Part shown: piece after piece, positions 7,631 through 15,371 of the stretch | Layout of the letters: each line of letters begins with the position of its first letter | Position numbering within the stretch: the first letter of the stretch is position 1 | From: Contendibacter sp031732755 | GTDB lineage: Bacteria; Pseudomonadota; Gammaproteobacteria; Competibacterales; Competibacteraceae | Assembly (NCBI GenBank): GCA_031732755.1 | Contig: JAVMKI010000013.1 | Location: forward strand, 1 to 36,898 | Length of the DNA: 36,898 nt | Direction of reading: 5' to 3' | Program-made: the position numbers and the translations under genes | Notes under the pieces: generated by a model | Told to the model about the DNA's origin: nothing | What the model saw: the letters and a program-made list of their open reading frames with translations, nothing else | The model's database searches: none

Positions 7631-8392
7631 ATGGCTCCTACTATCGCCATCATTGGCGGCACCGGCCTCACCAGTCTGGATACCCTGCGAATCATCCATC
7701 GGGAAACCGTGTCCACGCCCTACGGCGAACCGTCCAGCCCAGTGATTCACGGTGAACTGGGCGGTCGGGCCGTGGCGTTTCTGGCCCGGCATGGGCCGCA
7801 TCACACGCTTCCGCCGCACAAGGTCAATTATCGGGCCAATCTCTGGGCGCTGCGCCAGACCGGCGTGAAACAGGTGATTGCGGTGGCGGCGGTGGGCGGT
7901 ATCCGCGACGACATGGAACCCGGCGTCCTGGCGTTTCCAGATCAGCTCATTGATTACACTTGGGGACGGCATTGCACGTTTTTCGAGGATAACCTCACAC
8001 AGGTTACCCATATCGATTTTACCGATCCGTATTGTCGAGAGTTGCGGGAGCGGCTGATTCAAGCCGCGCGCGCGCTGAATCTCAATGCCCGCGAATCCTG
8101 TACCTATGCGGCGGCCCAGGGACCACGGTTGGAAACAGCGGCGGAAATCCGGCGGATGGAGCGGGATGGCTGCGACATCGTCGGCATGACTGGAATGCCG
8201 GAGGCAGCGCTAGCGCGTGAGCTTGGACTGAGGTACGCCACCTGCGCGGTGGTGGCCAACCGGGCGGCCGGCAAGGTTCCAGGCACGATGATCACCATGG
8301 CCGAGATCGAGCGAAATTTGATCGAGGGCATGGGTAAAGTCGAGGCCCTGCTGGCTTGGGTGATTCCGCTGCTGGGGGAAGCCGTCTCCTGA
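7631..8392 (+). CDS. mtnP: S-methyl-5'-thioinosine (or thioadenosine) phosphorylase
   Basis: This enzyme of the MTAP/PNP family splits a 5'-methylthio-nucleoside with phosphate into the free base and methylthioribose-1-phosphate, salvaging purine and methionine carbon. The 253-residue protein has the nucleoside phosphorylase motifs IIGGTGL (N-terminus), FLARHGPHH, VNYRANLWALRQTG, GPRLETAAEIRRM and IVGMTGMPEAALARE. In the base-binding region it reads VVANRAAGK. An Asn here, in place of the Asp of adenine-specific MTAPs, favours a 6-oxopurine substrate, so methylthioinosine phosphorylase (as in Pseudomonas) is my preferred call. Substrate is inferred, family is clear. It stands alone between hisD and a tiny gene. 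Confidence 0.88.
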   Translation: MAPTIAIIGGTGLTSLDTLRIIHRETVSTPYGEPSSPVIHGELGGRAVAFLARHGPHHTLPPHKVNYRANLWALRQTGVKQVIAVAAVGGIRDDMEPGVLAFPDQLIDYTWGRHCTFFEDNLTQVTHIDFTDPYCRELRERLIQAARALNLNARESCTYAAAQGPRLETAAEIRRMERDGCDIVGMTGMPEAALARELGLRYATCAVVANRAAGKVPGTMITMAEIERNLIEGMGKVEALLAWVIPLLGEAVS

Positions 8393-8553
8393 GCCAAGGA
8401 GAAGCATGAGGGGAGGGGATGGGTTAAACTAAGCGATGACTGTACGAGTCGGGACCGCCCTCGCTAAGCTGGTTGGTCGTCCAAGGCCTGGCGGTGGGTT
8501 TTTCGCTCAAGGTCAAAAAAGAACCGTGCATCGTCGCAACCAGGAGGAAAGTC

Positions 8554-8658
8554 ATGAGTAAAGGCGCCGATATCAAAAAGGAAACCAAAAAGAAACCGAC
8601 CAAGACTCTCAAGGAGAAAAAGGCTGAGAAGAAGGTCAAGAAGGAGAATAAGGGTTGA
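8554..8658 (+). CDS. Lysine-rich 34-residue protein
   Basis: This very small reading frame codes for 34 residues, 15 of them lysine, with no aromatic residue and no cysteine. It starts MSKGADIKKE and ends KKENKG. A perfect AGGAGG ribosome-binding site (8542-8547) sits six bases before the ATG, the strongest such site in the window, which argues that the gene is real. A longer in-frame start at 8473 exists but has no comparable site. The highly basic, probably disordered protein could bind RNA, DNA or ribosomes, but I know no function. It converges on tsaC, whose stop is only 12 bases away. Confidence 0.72.
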   Translation: MSKGADIKKETKKKPTKTLKEKKAEKKVKKENKG

Positions 8659-8670
8659 GCAGATCGCTGT

Positions 8671-9231
8671 TCAACCGCCGCGCATCCGTCGTCCACTGCG
8701 CAGGTCGCGGATTTCCGTGGGCCGGGCCGCGCCGCCAGTCGAGCCGGGCAACAGATAGTCAATCGCGGCTCCCAACTGTCGGCGTACCGCCAACGCGCCG
8801 CGGGCTGGCGGATGGCCGCTGAGGTTGGCGCTGGTGGATACCAGCGGATGCCCGCAGGTCCGACACAGCGCCGCCGCCAGCGGATGGGCCGTCACCCGCA
8901 CCGCCAGGGTGTCGTGGCGACCCCGCAGCCAGCGCGGGGTGTCGGGCCGGGCGGGGATCAGCCAGGTGTAAGGCCCTGGCCAGGTGGCGGCTAACCGCGC
9001 GTGGTCGGCCGAAGTCAGTGGTTGCAAGAATGGCGCAAGCTGGGCGAAGTCGGCGGCGATCAGGATCAGTCCCTTGTGCGGTGGCCGACGCTTGAGCGCC
9101 AGCAGGCGTCGTACCGCCGCTTCGTTGCGCGGATCGCAGCCCAACCCGTAGACCGCCTCGGTGGGATAAGCAACGAGGCCACCGGATCGCACCACCCGGA
9201 CGGCGGTACGCAGCCGCAACAGGTTCATCAT
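8671..9231 (-). CDS. tsaC: Threonylcarbamoyl-AMP synthase TsaC (YrdC/Sua5 family)
   Basis: TsaC makes threonylcarbamoyl-AMP from threonine, bicarbonate and ATP for the universal t6A37 tRNA modification. The 186-residue protein is the single-domain YrdC form, with VAYPTEAVYGLGCDP near the N-terminus, the basic ALKRRPPHKGLIL, TLAVRVTAHP, and the late STSANLSG motif. Two adjacent ATG codons (9231 and 9228) are possible starts. It is the last gene of the tsaP-like/dprA/smg/topA/tsaC cluster, 3 bases after topA, and this order with dprA matches E. coli and Pseudomonas. Confidence 0.94.
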   Translation of the reverse strand: MMNLLRLRTAVRVVRSGGLVAYPTEAVYGLGCDPRNEAAVRRLLALKRRPPHKGLILIAADFAQLAPFLQPLTSADHARLAATWPGPYTWLIPARPDTPRWLRGRHDTLAVRVTAHPLAAALCRTCGHPLVSTSANLSGHPPARGALAVRRQLGAAIDYLLPGSTGGAARPTEIRDLRSGRRMRGG

Positions 9232-9234
9232 GCG

Positions 9235-11625
9235 CTAACCACCGCGAGAGCGCTTTGCCGCTTTTGCGGGCGCGGCGGCGCGGCGCCGGGCGACCGGTTT
9301 TTTCTTCTCAGGCGCCGCGCGCAGCAGGCTTTCGCATTCGGTCAGAGTCAGGTTGGTCGGCTCACGGCCCTTGGGCAGGCGAACGTTCTTCTGACCATCG
9401 GTGATATAGGGGCCGAACCGGCCATTCAGGATTTGCACGGCGGAGCCGGAAAATGCCTGAAGAACCTTGTTGGCGGCCGCCTGCTGGTGCGCGGCGATCA
9501 ACTCCAGCGCCCGTTCGCGGCTAACGCTGTACGGGTCTTCGGTCTTCAGCGAGACGTAACTCTTGCCATAGCGCACGTATGGCCCAAAGCGGCCGATGTT
9601 GACTTGAATCGACTCGCCAGCGGCGGTCGCGCCCAGGTCGCGCGGCAACTGGAACAGAGCCAGCGCCTCCGCCAGGGTGATGGTGTCCAGCCGTTGTTCC
9701 GGGCGCAGGCTGGCGAAGCGCGGCTTTTCGGCGGCGTCCTTGTCGCCGATCTGCGCGAACGCCCCAAACCGGCCCATGCGCACCGAGATCGGCTTGCCCG
9801 TTTTGGGGTCCTGCCCCAGTTCGCGGCTTTGCACCACTTCCTGGCGCGACACCTTCTCGGTCTTTTCCTCAACCCGTTGCTTGAACGGGTGCCAAAAGTC
9901 GCGCATCAGCGGCAACCAATCTTTCTCGCCGCGCGATACCGCATCCAGACCGTCTTCCAAGTGGGCGGTGAATTCGTAGTCCACGTACTGCGTGAAATGC
10001 TGGGTCAGAAAACGGTTGACAATCCGACCGATGTCGGTTGGTTGAAAGCGACTGTGGTTCAGCACCGCGTAATCGCGGGCCAGTAGAGTCGAGATGATGG
10101 TCGCGTAGGTAGAGGGGCGGCCAATGCCATATTCCTCCAGCGTCTTGACCAGGCTGGCCTCGGAGTAGCGCGGCGGCGGTTCGGTGAAGTGCTGTTCCGA
10201 CCGCAGCGCCAGCAGGTCTACCCATTCGCCTTCCCGCAACGGTGGCAGCGCTCGGCTTTCGTCTTCATCGGCGGCATCGTCCACATCTTCCCGGTACACC
10301 GCCATGAAACCGGGGTCGGCAACGGTCGATCCGGTGGCGCGAAAGCTGTTGCCGGGACCGCAGGCCAGGTCCACGGCGACCGTGTCGAGCGTGGCCGGGA
10401 TCATCTGACAAGCGACGGTGCGTTTCCAGATCAATTCGTAGAGCGCGTACTGGTCGGCGTTGAGATGGGCGCGAATCATTTCCGGCAGCACCGTAATCGC
10501 GGTCGGCCGAATGGCTTCGTGCGCCTCCTGTGCATTCTTGGCCTTGGTTTTGAATAGCCGTGGACCCGCCGGCAGATTATGCGCGCCGTAACGCTGAGCG
10601 ATCAGGGCGCGAATGTCGTTGAGAGCATCCTGCGCCAGGTTGACCGAGTCAGTGCGCATATAGGTGATCAGGCCGACCGCGCCTTGGCCGGTATCCATGC
10701 CTTCGTACAACTGTTGGGCGACGCGCATGGTGCGCTGGGTCGAAAAGCCCAGCTTGCGCGAGGCTTCCTGTTGCAGGGTAGAGGTCGTGAACGGCGCGGC
10801 GGGATTGCGTTTGCGCTGCTTGCGCTCGATTCGGGCCACCCGCAACCGTCCGACCTGATCGGGCATGGCGGCCGGATCGGATTCCATCAATTGAACGTGG
10901 GCGGCGGCCCGCAACGTCGCTTCCATGGTCCGCGCCTGTACGCCATCGGCGATGCTGAACGGCGTCAGTTTTTCGTCGCCGTATTCGGTCAGCCGAGCGC
11001 TGAATGGCTGGCCGGTCTTGGCGGCGTCGGCCTCCAGCGTCCAGTACTCGCGCGGTTGAAAGCGCTCGATCTCTTCCTCGCGCTCGACGATCATTCGCAG
11101 CGCTGGCGATTGCACCCGGCCGGCGGACAAACCAGGCCGGATTTTCTTCCAGAGCAGCGGCGACAGGTTGAAGCCGACCAGATAATCCAGCGCTCGCCGG
11201 GCTTGCTGGGCGTTGACCAGGTCCAGCGACAGCGTTCGGGGATGGGCGACGGCATCCTGGATCGCCCGCTCGGTCACCTCGTGGAATACCACCCGCCGCA
11301 CCGGTTTGTCCCCGAGCAATTCGCGCTGGCGCAGGATTTCGTACAGATGCCAGGAAATGGCCTCGCCCTCGCGATCCGGGTCGGTGGCCAGATACAGCGT
11401 CTCCGCCTTGGTGGCCGCCTTGGCGATGGTTTCGACATGCCGCTCGTTCTTTTCAATGAGCTGGTATTTCATCGCGAAGTCGTGGTCTGGATCAACCGCG
11501 CCTTCCTTGGGGATCAGGTCGCGCACGTGACCGTAGGAGGCCAAAACCTCGAAGTCCTTGCCCAGATATTTTTTGATCGTCTTTGCCTTGGCCGGCGATT
11601 CCACGATGACCAGATTCTTGCTCAT
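9235..11625 (-). CDS. topA: DNA topoisomerase I TopA, form without zinc fingers
   Basis: TopA relaxes negatively supercoiled DNA by cutting one strand. The 796-residue protein begins with the Toprim domain (VIVESPAKAKTIKKYLG, Glu9; acidic DPDREGE at 82-88). The catalytic tyrosine is Tyr322 in ITYMRTDSVNL. After the core come repeated RxGRFGPY-type modules (RMGRFGAF, NIGRFGPYVRYG, LNGRFGPYITDG) and a Lys/Arg/Ala tail. The Cys4 zinc fingers of E. coli TopA are missing; the repeat-type C-terminus is known in other proteobacteria. The start ATG at 11625 fits the conserved N-terminus; a longer reading frame upstream has no homologous look. It occupies the place where E. coli has yrdD, a topA zinc-finger relative. 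Confidence 0.95.
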   Translation of the reverse strand: MSKNLVIVESPAKAKTIKKYLGKDFEVLASYGHVRDLIPKEGAVDPDHDFAMKYQLIEKNERHVETIAKAATKAETLYLATDPDREGEAISWHLYEILRQRELLGDKPVRRVVFHEVTERAIQDAVAHPRTLSLDLVNAQQARRALDYLVGFNLSPLLWKKIRPGLSAGRVQSPALRMIVEREEEIERFQPREYWTLEADAAKTGQPFSARLTEYGDEKLTPFSIADGVQARTMEATLRAAAHVQLMESDPAAMPDQVGRLRVARIERKQRKRNPAAPFTTSTLQQEASRKLGFSTQRTMRVAQQLYEGMDTGQGAVGLITYMRTDSVNLAQDALNDIRALIAQRYGAHNLPAGPRLFKTKAKNAQEAHEAIRPTAITVLPEMIRAHLNADQYALYELIWKRTVACQMIPATLDTVAVDLACGPGNSFRATGSTVADPGFMAVYREDVDDAADEDESRALPPLREGEWVDLLALRSEQHFTEPPPRYSEASLVKTLEEYGIGRPSTYATIISTLLARDYAVLNHSRFQPTDIGRIVNRFLTQHFTQYVDYEFTAHLEDGLDAVSRGEKDWLPLMRDFWHPFKQRVEEKTEKVSRQEVVQSRELGQDPKTGKPISVRMGRFGAFAQIGDKDAAEKPRFASLRPEQRLDTITLAEALALFQLPRDLGATAAGESIQVNIGRFGPYVRYGKSYVSLKTEDPYSVSRERALELIAAHQQAAANKVLQAFSGSAVQILNGRFGPYITDGQKNVRLPKGREPTNLTLTECESLLRAAPEKKKPVARRRAAAPAKAAKRSRGG

Positions 11626-11762
11626 GATTGTGATGCGAGTGGCTGGGGACAAAATGGCGCTGACGGCGCTGGGGGGTCGGGGAGGTATCGCCCACCAGGA
11701 TTCGCCAGCGTGGCGCCCGTCCGTGAAGGACCGAAAGCGTGCCGTGGTTCGATTCTGTTTGG

Positions 11763-12233
11763 CTAATGAAGGTGGCCGGGAACGGCGTCGAAGACCAGGT
11801 CTTCCAACCAGGCGCAAGCTTCTTCCCGACCGGGCTGATTGAACAGTACCATCAGAATGATCCATTTCAACTGGTGCAGGCCGATATCGTCGGATTCCAG
11901 CGCCATGACCCGGTCGATGACCAGTTCGCGAGTCTCCGAGTCCAGGATACCGCTCTGTTCCAGGAACAACAGGAAACCCCGGCATTCCACATCCAGTTTA
12001 TCCAGTTCCTGGTCGATGTAGATGCGGCAGGAGCCTGGATCGACAACTAGCGGGGCTGTCTGACGATCCACCAGGCTGTCCAGCCACTCGAACGCCTGGT
12101 GGACTTCCCGCGAGGGAAAACCGGCGGCCAGCAGTTCGCTCTGGATGGATTCACGATCGGGGTCGGGGTCCGTCTCGTTGTCCATGTAGTTCTGAAACAG
12201 ATACATCAGTACGTCCAGCACGTTTTCTTTCAT
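11763..12233 (-). CDS. smg: Smg family protein (DUF494)
   Basis: This 156-residue protein matches the Smg/DUF494 family (E. coli Smg, 157 residues) in length and in its start MKENVLDVLMYLFQNYM. Other recognisable stretches are REVHQAFEWLDSL and LKWIILMVLFNQPG. The molecular function of Smg is unknown. It is acidic, cytoplasmic and nearly always next to dprA, as here. The ATG at 12233 is preferred over an upstream in-frame start that would add 24 Arg-rich residues unlike the family. Confidence 0.93.
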   Translation of the reverse strand: MKENVLDVLMYLFQNYMDNETDPDPDRESIQSELLAAGFPSREVHQAFEWLDSLVDRQTAPLVVDPGSCRIYIDQELDKLDVECRGFLLFLEQSGILDSETRELVIDRVMALESDDIGLHQLKWIILMVLFNQPGREEACAWLEDLVFDAVPGHLH

Positions 12234-12261
12234 TCCGAGGCTCGTCTGGAAGGGACAAGGC

Positions 12262-12338
12262 CCCCGCCGACGGGCAAGGGCGCGAACGCGGCGGGGACAG
12301 CCCACGGCGCGAAACCGCCATCGGTTGGGACGGCGGTT
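12262..12338 (-). terminator. Hairpins between dprA and smg, possible attenuating terminators
   Basis: Downstream of the dprA stop on the minus strand lie two stem-loops: AACCGCC/GGCGGTT (12332-12338 with 12313-12319), followed by TCGCG, and an 8-bp GC stem CGGCGGGG/CCCCGCCG (12289-12296 with 12262-12269). Neither has a clear T-run, so they may only slow transcription into smg or shape the message end. Confidence 0.3.
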
Positions 12339-12344
12339 GGGATT

Positions 12345-13424
12345 TTAGAGTTTCAGCCGGCCATACAGGCCGCCAGGGATGGCCGCCACGTAACCTTCGA
12401 GTTCCAGGATCAGCAGCATGGAGGAAAGCGCTTCCGCCGTCAATCCACACCGATCCGCCAGCAGATCGATACTCACGGGTTCGTCACCCATGGCCACCAG
12501 TAGTCGCTGATATTCCTCGTCTAGCGCGGTCGAGGGCGACGCGACGGTGGGGCCAGATGCAATCTCGCGGGTTGCCGCCGCCAAGGCGCCCAGTTCCTCC
12601 AGAATGTCGGTTGCCGTTTCCACCAGTTTTGCTCCCTGGCGGATCAGAGCATGGCAGCCTTTGGCCAATGGATTGTGGATCGAACCGGGAATGGCGAACA
12701 CTTCGCGACCCTGTTCGCTGGCCAGGCGGGCGGTGATCAGCGAGCCGCTCTGGGCGGCGGCTTCCACCACCAACACACCCAGCGCCAGCCCACTGATCAA
12801 ACGGTTGCGCTGGGGGAAATTGCTTGCCGCCGGCGACGTGCCGATGGCGAATTCCGAGACCAGCGCGCCGCGTTCGGCAATGGCGTGGGCCAGATCCCGG
12901 TGTTGGGCGGGGTAGACGCGATCCAGGCTGGTGCCCATCACCGCGATGGTTCGTCCACTGACCAGCGCGCCCTGGTGGGCAGCGGCGTCGATGCCCAACG
13001 CCAGCCCACTGGTGACGAGCAACCCGCATTCGGCCAGATGGGCGGCGAAGCGGTGAGCGGTTTCGCGGCCCAGGGGCGTGGGATTGCGGGTGCCGACGAT
13101 GGCCAGTTGCGGCAGGCGCAGACAGTCTGGATCGCCGTGGACGAACAACAGGGGCGGCGGGTAGGGGATTTGCCGCAACAGTGGTGGATAGCGTGGATCG
13201 TCCAGACACAACAGATAGTTGCCGGGTTGTTCCAGCCACGCCAAATCTTCCGCCACCCGGCGCCAATCGGGGCGGCGCAAATAATTGAGCGCCGCGTCCG
13301 GCAATTCCAACGCTTGCAGCTCGGTCCGGTCGGCGGTGAAGGCACCCGCCGCCGACCCGAAACGTTCCACCAGTCGGGCGAACCGCGCTGGTCCGATTCC
13401 CGGCGCTCGCAACAGCGCCAGCAA
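12345..13424 (-). CDS. dprA: DNA-processing protein DprA (Smf)
   Basis: DprA binds incoming single-stranded DNA during transformation and loads RecA. The protein has an N-terminal helix-hairpin part (LLRAPGIGPARFARLVERFG), the Rossmann-like DprA core with AIVGTRNPTPLGRE, SGLALGIDAAAHQGAL, AVMGTSLDRVYPAQH, FPQRNRLISGLALGVLVVEA and GREVFAIPGS, and a C-terminal winged-helix (about the last 60 residues). The coordinates use the TTG at 13424 (359 residues). A conserved-looking Trp lies just upstream in the same frame, so the real start may be a CTG at 13466 that overlaps the stop of the LysM gene (373 residues). Confidence 0.92.
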   Translation of the reverse strand: MLALLRAPGIGPARFARLVERFGSAAGAFTADRTELQALELPDAALNYLRRPDWRRVAEDLAWLEQPGNYLLCLDDPRYPPLLRQIPYPPPLLFVHGDPDCLRLPQLAIVGTRNPTPLGRETAHRFAAHLAECGLLVTSGLALGIDAAAHQGALVSGRTIAVMGTSLDRVYPAQHRDLAHAIAERGALVSEFAIGTSPAASNFPQRNRLISGLALGVLVVEAAAQSGSLITARLASEQGREVFAIPGSIHNPLAKGCHALIRQGAKLVETATDILEELGALAAATREIASGPTVASPSTALDEEYQRLLVAMGDEPVSIDLLADRCGLTAEALSSMLLILELEGYVAAIPGGLYGRLKL

Positions 13425-13462
13425 CCAGGCCGGTTCGGCCGCGGGGATCGCGTCGTCCTGGT

Positions 13463-14614
13463 TCAGGGCGTGGCTACCCGGTCTTGCAGGCGGATGGATC
13501 GTTCGGCCTGCATCACCAACCCATAGCTGACCAGATCGTGAACCTTGTAGATCATCAACAGGCCGGAGCGCTCGCCCGGCACTTGCACGGTTCCGCCGGA
13601 GACGGGATCCGCAACGGCGCGGTCCTTGCTGTAAATGGCGAGGACGTGGCCTGGTTCCAGACCTTCTTGAGCACCCAGATTGATGATGACGCTACTGTAT
13701 TGGGTGATCTGGGTGACGTCGGTATCCAGCTTGGTCAGAATGAAGCCTTCGGTATCGGGGGGAGCTGGATGAGGTTCAAAATTGTAAAGTTCGTTTTCCG
13801 GTTCGATCTCAAACAATCGGTCGCCGGGGCGAACCGGCGCGATGGTGTGGGTCAGGGTGAAAGTGGCTGGATCGCCGTCCTTGTCGAGCAGGACATCGCC
13901 CAGATAGATGCCGGCGGTGCCGAGGTAGCGGCCAGAACCGGGCTCACGCAATTCCTCGCCAGGGCGGAACACCTGATAGCGCGGCTGGTCGAAGAGGGCG
14001 CCGCGGGCGTAAACTCGGTCGCGGTCGACGTAAACCACCTGCTCGTCGTCATCGGCCACGATATAGGGCGCTCCCTTCCACTGCTCTTGGCCCAACACCA
14101 AGGCGCGAGTCAGGAAGGATTCGATGGCGTCTCGGGGGACCGGGGGAATGGGCTGGGTCAGCGTTTCGACCCGAACCTCCGGCGACAGCTTGAGCAGTGG
14201 AACCTCCGCGCGTTCGCCAACCTCTAACTGAGGTTTGCCGCTGGGATCGTAGCTGAATTTGAGCACGTCGCCCGGATAGATGCGGTTGGGATTGCGGACT
14301 TGCGGATTCTGCCGCCAGATTTGCCGCCACTGCCAGGGTTTTTGGAGAAACCGCCCGGCAATGCTCCACAGGGTATCGCCGGGTACGACGGTGTAGGTTT
14401 GGGGATGGTCGGGACGCAACGCGACCGGCGCGGGCTCAACAGCCACGCCCGGTTTGGCCACGACCGCCTTCGATCCCGGAGCGGGTGGCGGTTCGCCGGA
14501 AGTCGGGCTGGTGGAATCGGGCTGTGGGGGTGTTTGGGCGCACGCCCCGAGCAGAACCGCCGTCGCCAACGACAGGGCGATTCCGGGGCGCCTTGAGGAA
14601 CGCGTGGTGTTCAT
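13463..14614 (-). CDS. LysM-domain lipoprotein-like envelope protein, TsaP-like
   Basis: This 383-residue protein begins with a signal peptide ending in LLGACAQ, a lipobox-like site (Cys near residue 25), then a Pro-rich linker and a LysM peptidoglycan-binding domain (about 72-120: YTVVPGDTLWSIAGRFL, NPNRIYPGDVLKF). The remaining C-terminal part has beta-rich repeats around GDVLLDKDGDPATF and VIINLGAQEGLEPGHVLAIY. Position between dprA and def matches the Pseudomonas gene whose relatives (TsaP) anchor type IV pilus secretins to peptidoglycan. A role in secretin or pilus anchoring is therefore plausible but inferred. A GGAGG lies 13 bases before the ATG. Its stop abuts the extended dprA start. 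Confidence 0.85.
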   Translation of the reverse strand: MNTTRSSRRPGIALSLATAVLLGACAQTPPQPDSTSPTSGEPPPAPGSKAVVAKPGVAVEPAPVALRPDHPQTYTVVPGDTLWSIAGRFLQKPWQWRQIWRQNPQVRNPNRIYPGDVLKFSYDPSGKPQLEVGERAEVPLLKLSPEVRVETLTQPIPPVPRDAIESFLTRALVLGQEQWKGAPYIVADDDEQVVYVDRDRVYARGALFDQPRYQVFRPGEELREPGSGRYLGTAGIYLGDVLLDKDGDPATFTLTHTIAPVRPGDRLFEIEPENELYNFEPHPAPPDTEGFILTKLDTDVTQITQYSSVIINLGAQEGLEPGHVLAIYSKDRAVADPVSGGTVQVPGERSGLLMIYKVHDLVSYGLVMQAERSIRLQDRVATP

Positions 14615-14761
14615 AATCCGTGCTCATCCTCCGGTGACGTGGGCGGGGAGTGTAACGAATCACCCCCATCGCGCAAAGTATAGCCCCAGTACGGGAGTTT
14701 CTCGTATGATTTCATCCGAATCATCGCCGCCCAAATCGAAAGGGGCGTTCACGGAGCTGCC
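14615..14761. promoter_or_regulatory. Divergent promoter region of the LysM gene and def
   Basis: The 147-base gap separates two divergent clusters, so it must hold promoters both ways. A near-palindrome TACGGGAGTTTCTCGTA (14690-14706) and the perfect inverted repeat ATGATT-N7-AATCAT (14706-14724) lie side by side before def. For the leftward gene, TTGCGC (14676-14671) and TACACT (14654-14649) with 16-base spacing are a weak promoter candidate. A GGAG six bases before the def ATG serves as its ribosome-binding site. Confidence 0.4.
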
Positions 14762-15274
14762 ATGGCGCGCTTGAACATCTTGCACTATCCCGATCCCCGG
14801 CTGCGCAAACCGGCGTTGCCGGTGGAGGCCGTTGACGACCGCATCCGTACCCTGGTGGACGACATGCTGGAAACCATGTACGCCGCGCCGGGCATCGGCC
14901 TGGCCGCGACCCAGGTCAACGTCCAGAAACGCATTGTCGTGATGGACGTGTCCGAGCAGAAGAATCAGCCGCTGGCGTTCATCAACCCGGCGCTGCTGGA
15001 GCGGGAGGGTTCGAGCGAGGTGGAGGAGGGGTGTCTGTCGGTGCCAGGGTTCTACGAGACCGTCCGCCGCGCTGAACGGGTGCGGGTCAGTGCCCTGGAC
15101 CGTAACGGCGAACTGTTCGAGCTGGACGCCAGCGGCCTGCTAGCGGTATGTATCCAGCACGAAATGGATCATCTGGACGGCAAATTGTTCGTGGATTATC
15201 TGTCGACGCTCAAGCGCGACCGCATTCGCAAGAAGCTGGAGAAACAGGCTCGCCTCGAAGCGCGTGCCTCCTGA
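14762..15274 (+). CDS. def: Peptide deformylase Def
   Basis: Def removes the formyl group from the initiator methionine of new proteins, using a divalent metal. All three motifs are present: GIGLAATQ (44-51), EGCLSVP (89-95, metal ligand Cys91) and HEMDH (133-137, two His ligands and catalytic Glu134). The 170-residue length is normal for the type I enzyme. It heads the def-fmt-rsmB-DUF4390-ntrY-ntrX-trkA cluster, and pairing with fmt makes functional sense, as Fmt adds the group that Def removes. Confidence 0.97.
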   Translation: MARLNILHYPDPRLRKPALPVEAVDDRIRTLVDDMLETMYAAPGIGLAATQVNVQKRIVVMDVSEQKNQPLAFINPALLEREGSSEVEEGCLSVPGFYETVRRAERVRVSALDRNGELFELDASGLLAVCIQHEMDHLDGKLFVDYLSTLKRDRIRKKLEKQARLEARAS

Positions 15275-15371
15275 CCATGGCCATGCCTGGTCGCGAAATC
15301 GATCCGTCCCACCCGTTCGCTAGCCCTGCTTGCCCCCGGCGGGACGGCGCTTTCATCCCCAACGACACTGC

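Noticed and set aside
7432..7755. Possible small secreted protein between hisD and mtnP
   Set aside because: It has no ribosome-binding site worth noting, overlaps the start of mtnP in another frame, and the later part is a translation of mtnP DNA out of frame.
11626..11985. N-terminal extension of TopA by 120 residues
   Set aside because: The Toprim domain starts right at the ATG 11625 (MSKNLVIVESPAKAKT); the upstream part is Arg/Pro-rich and overlaps the end of smg.
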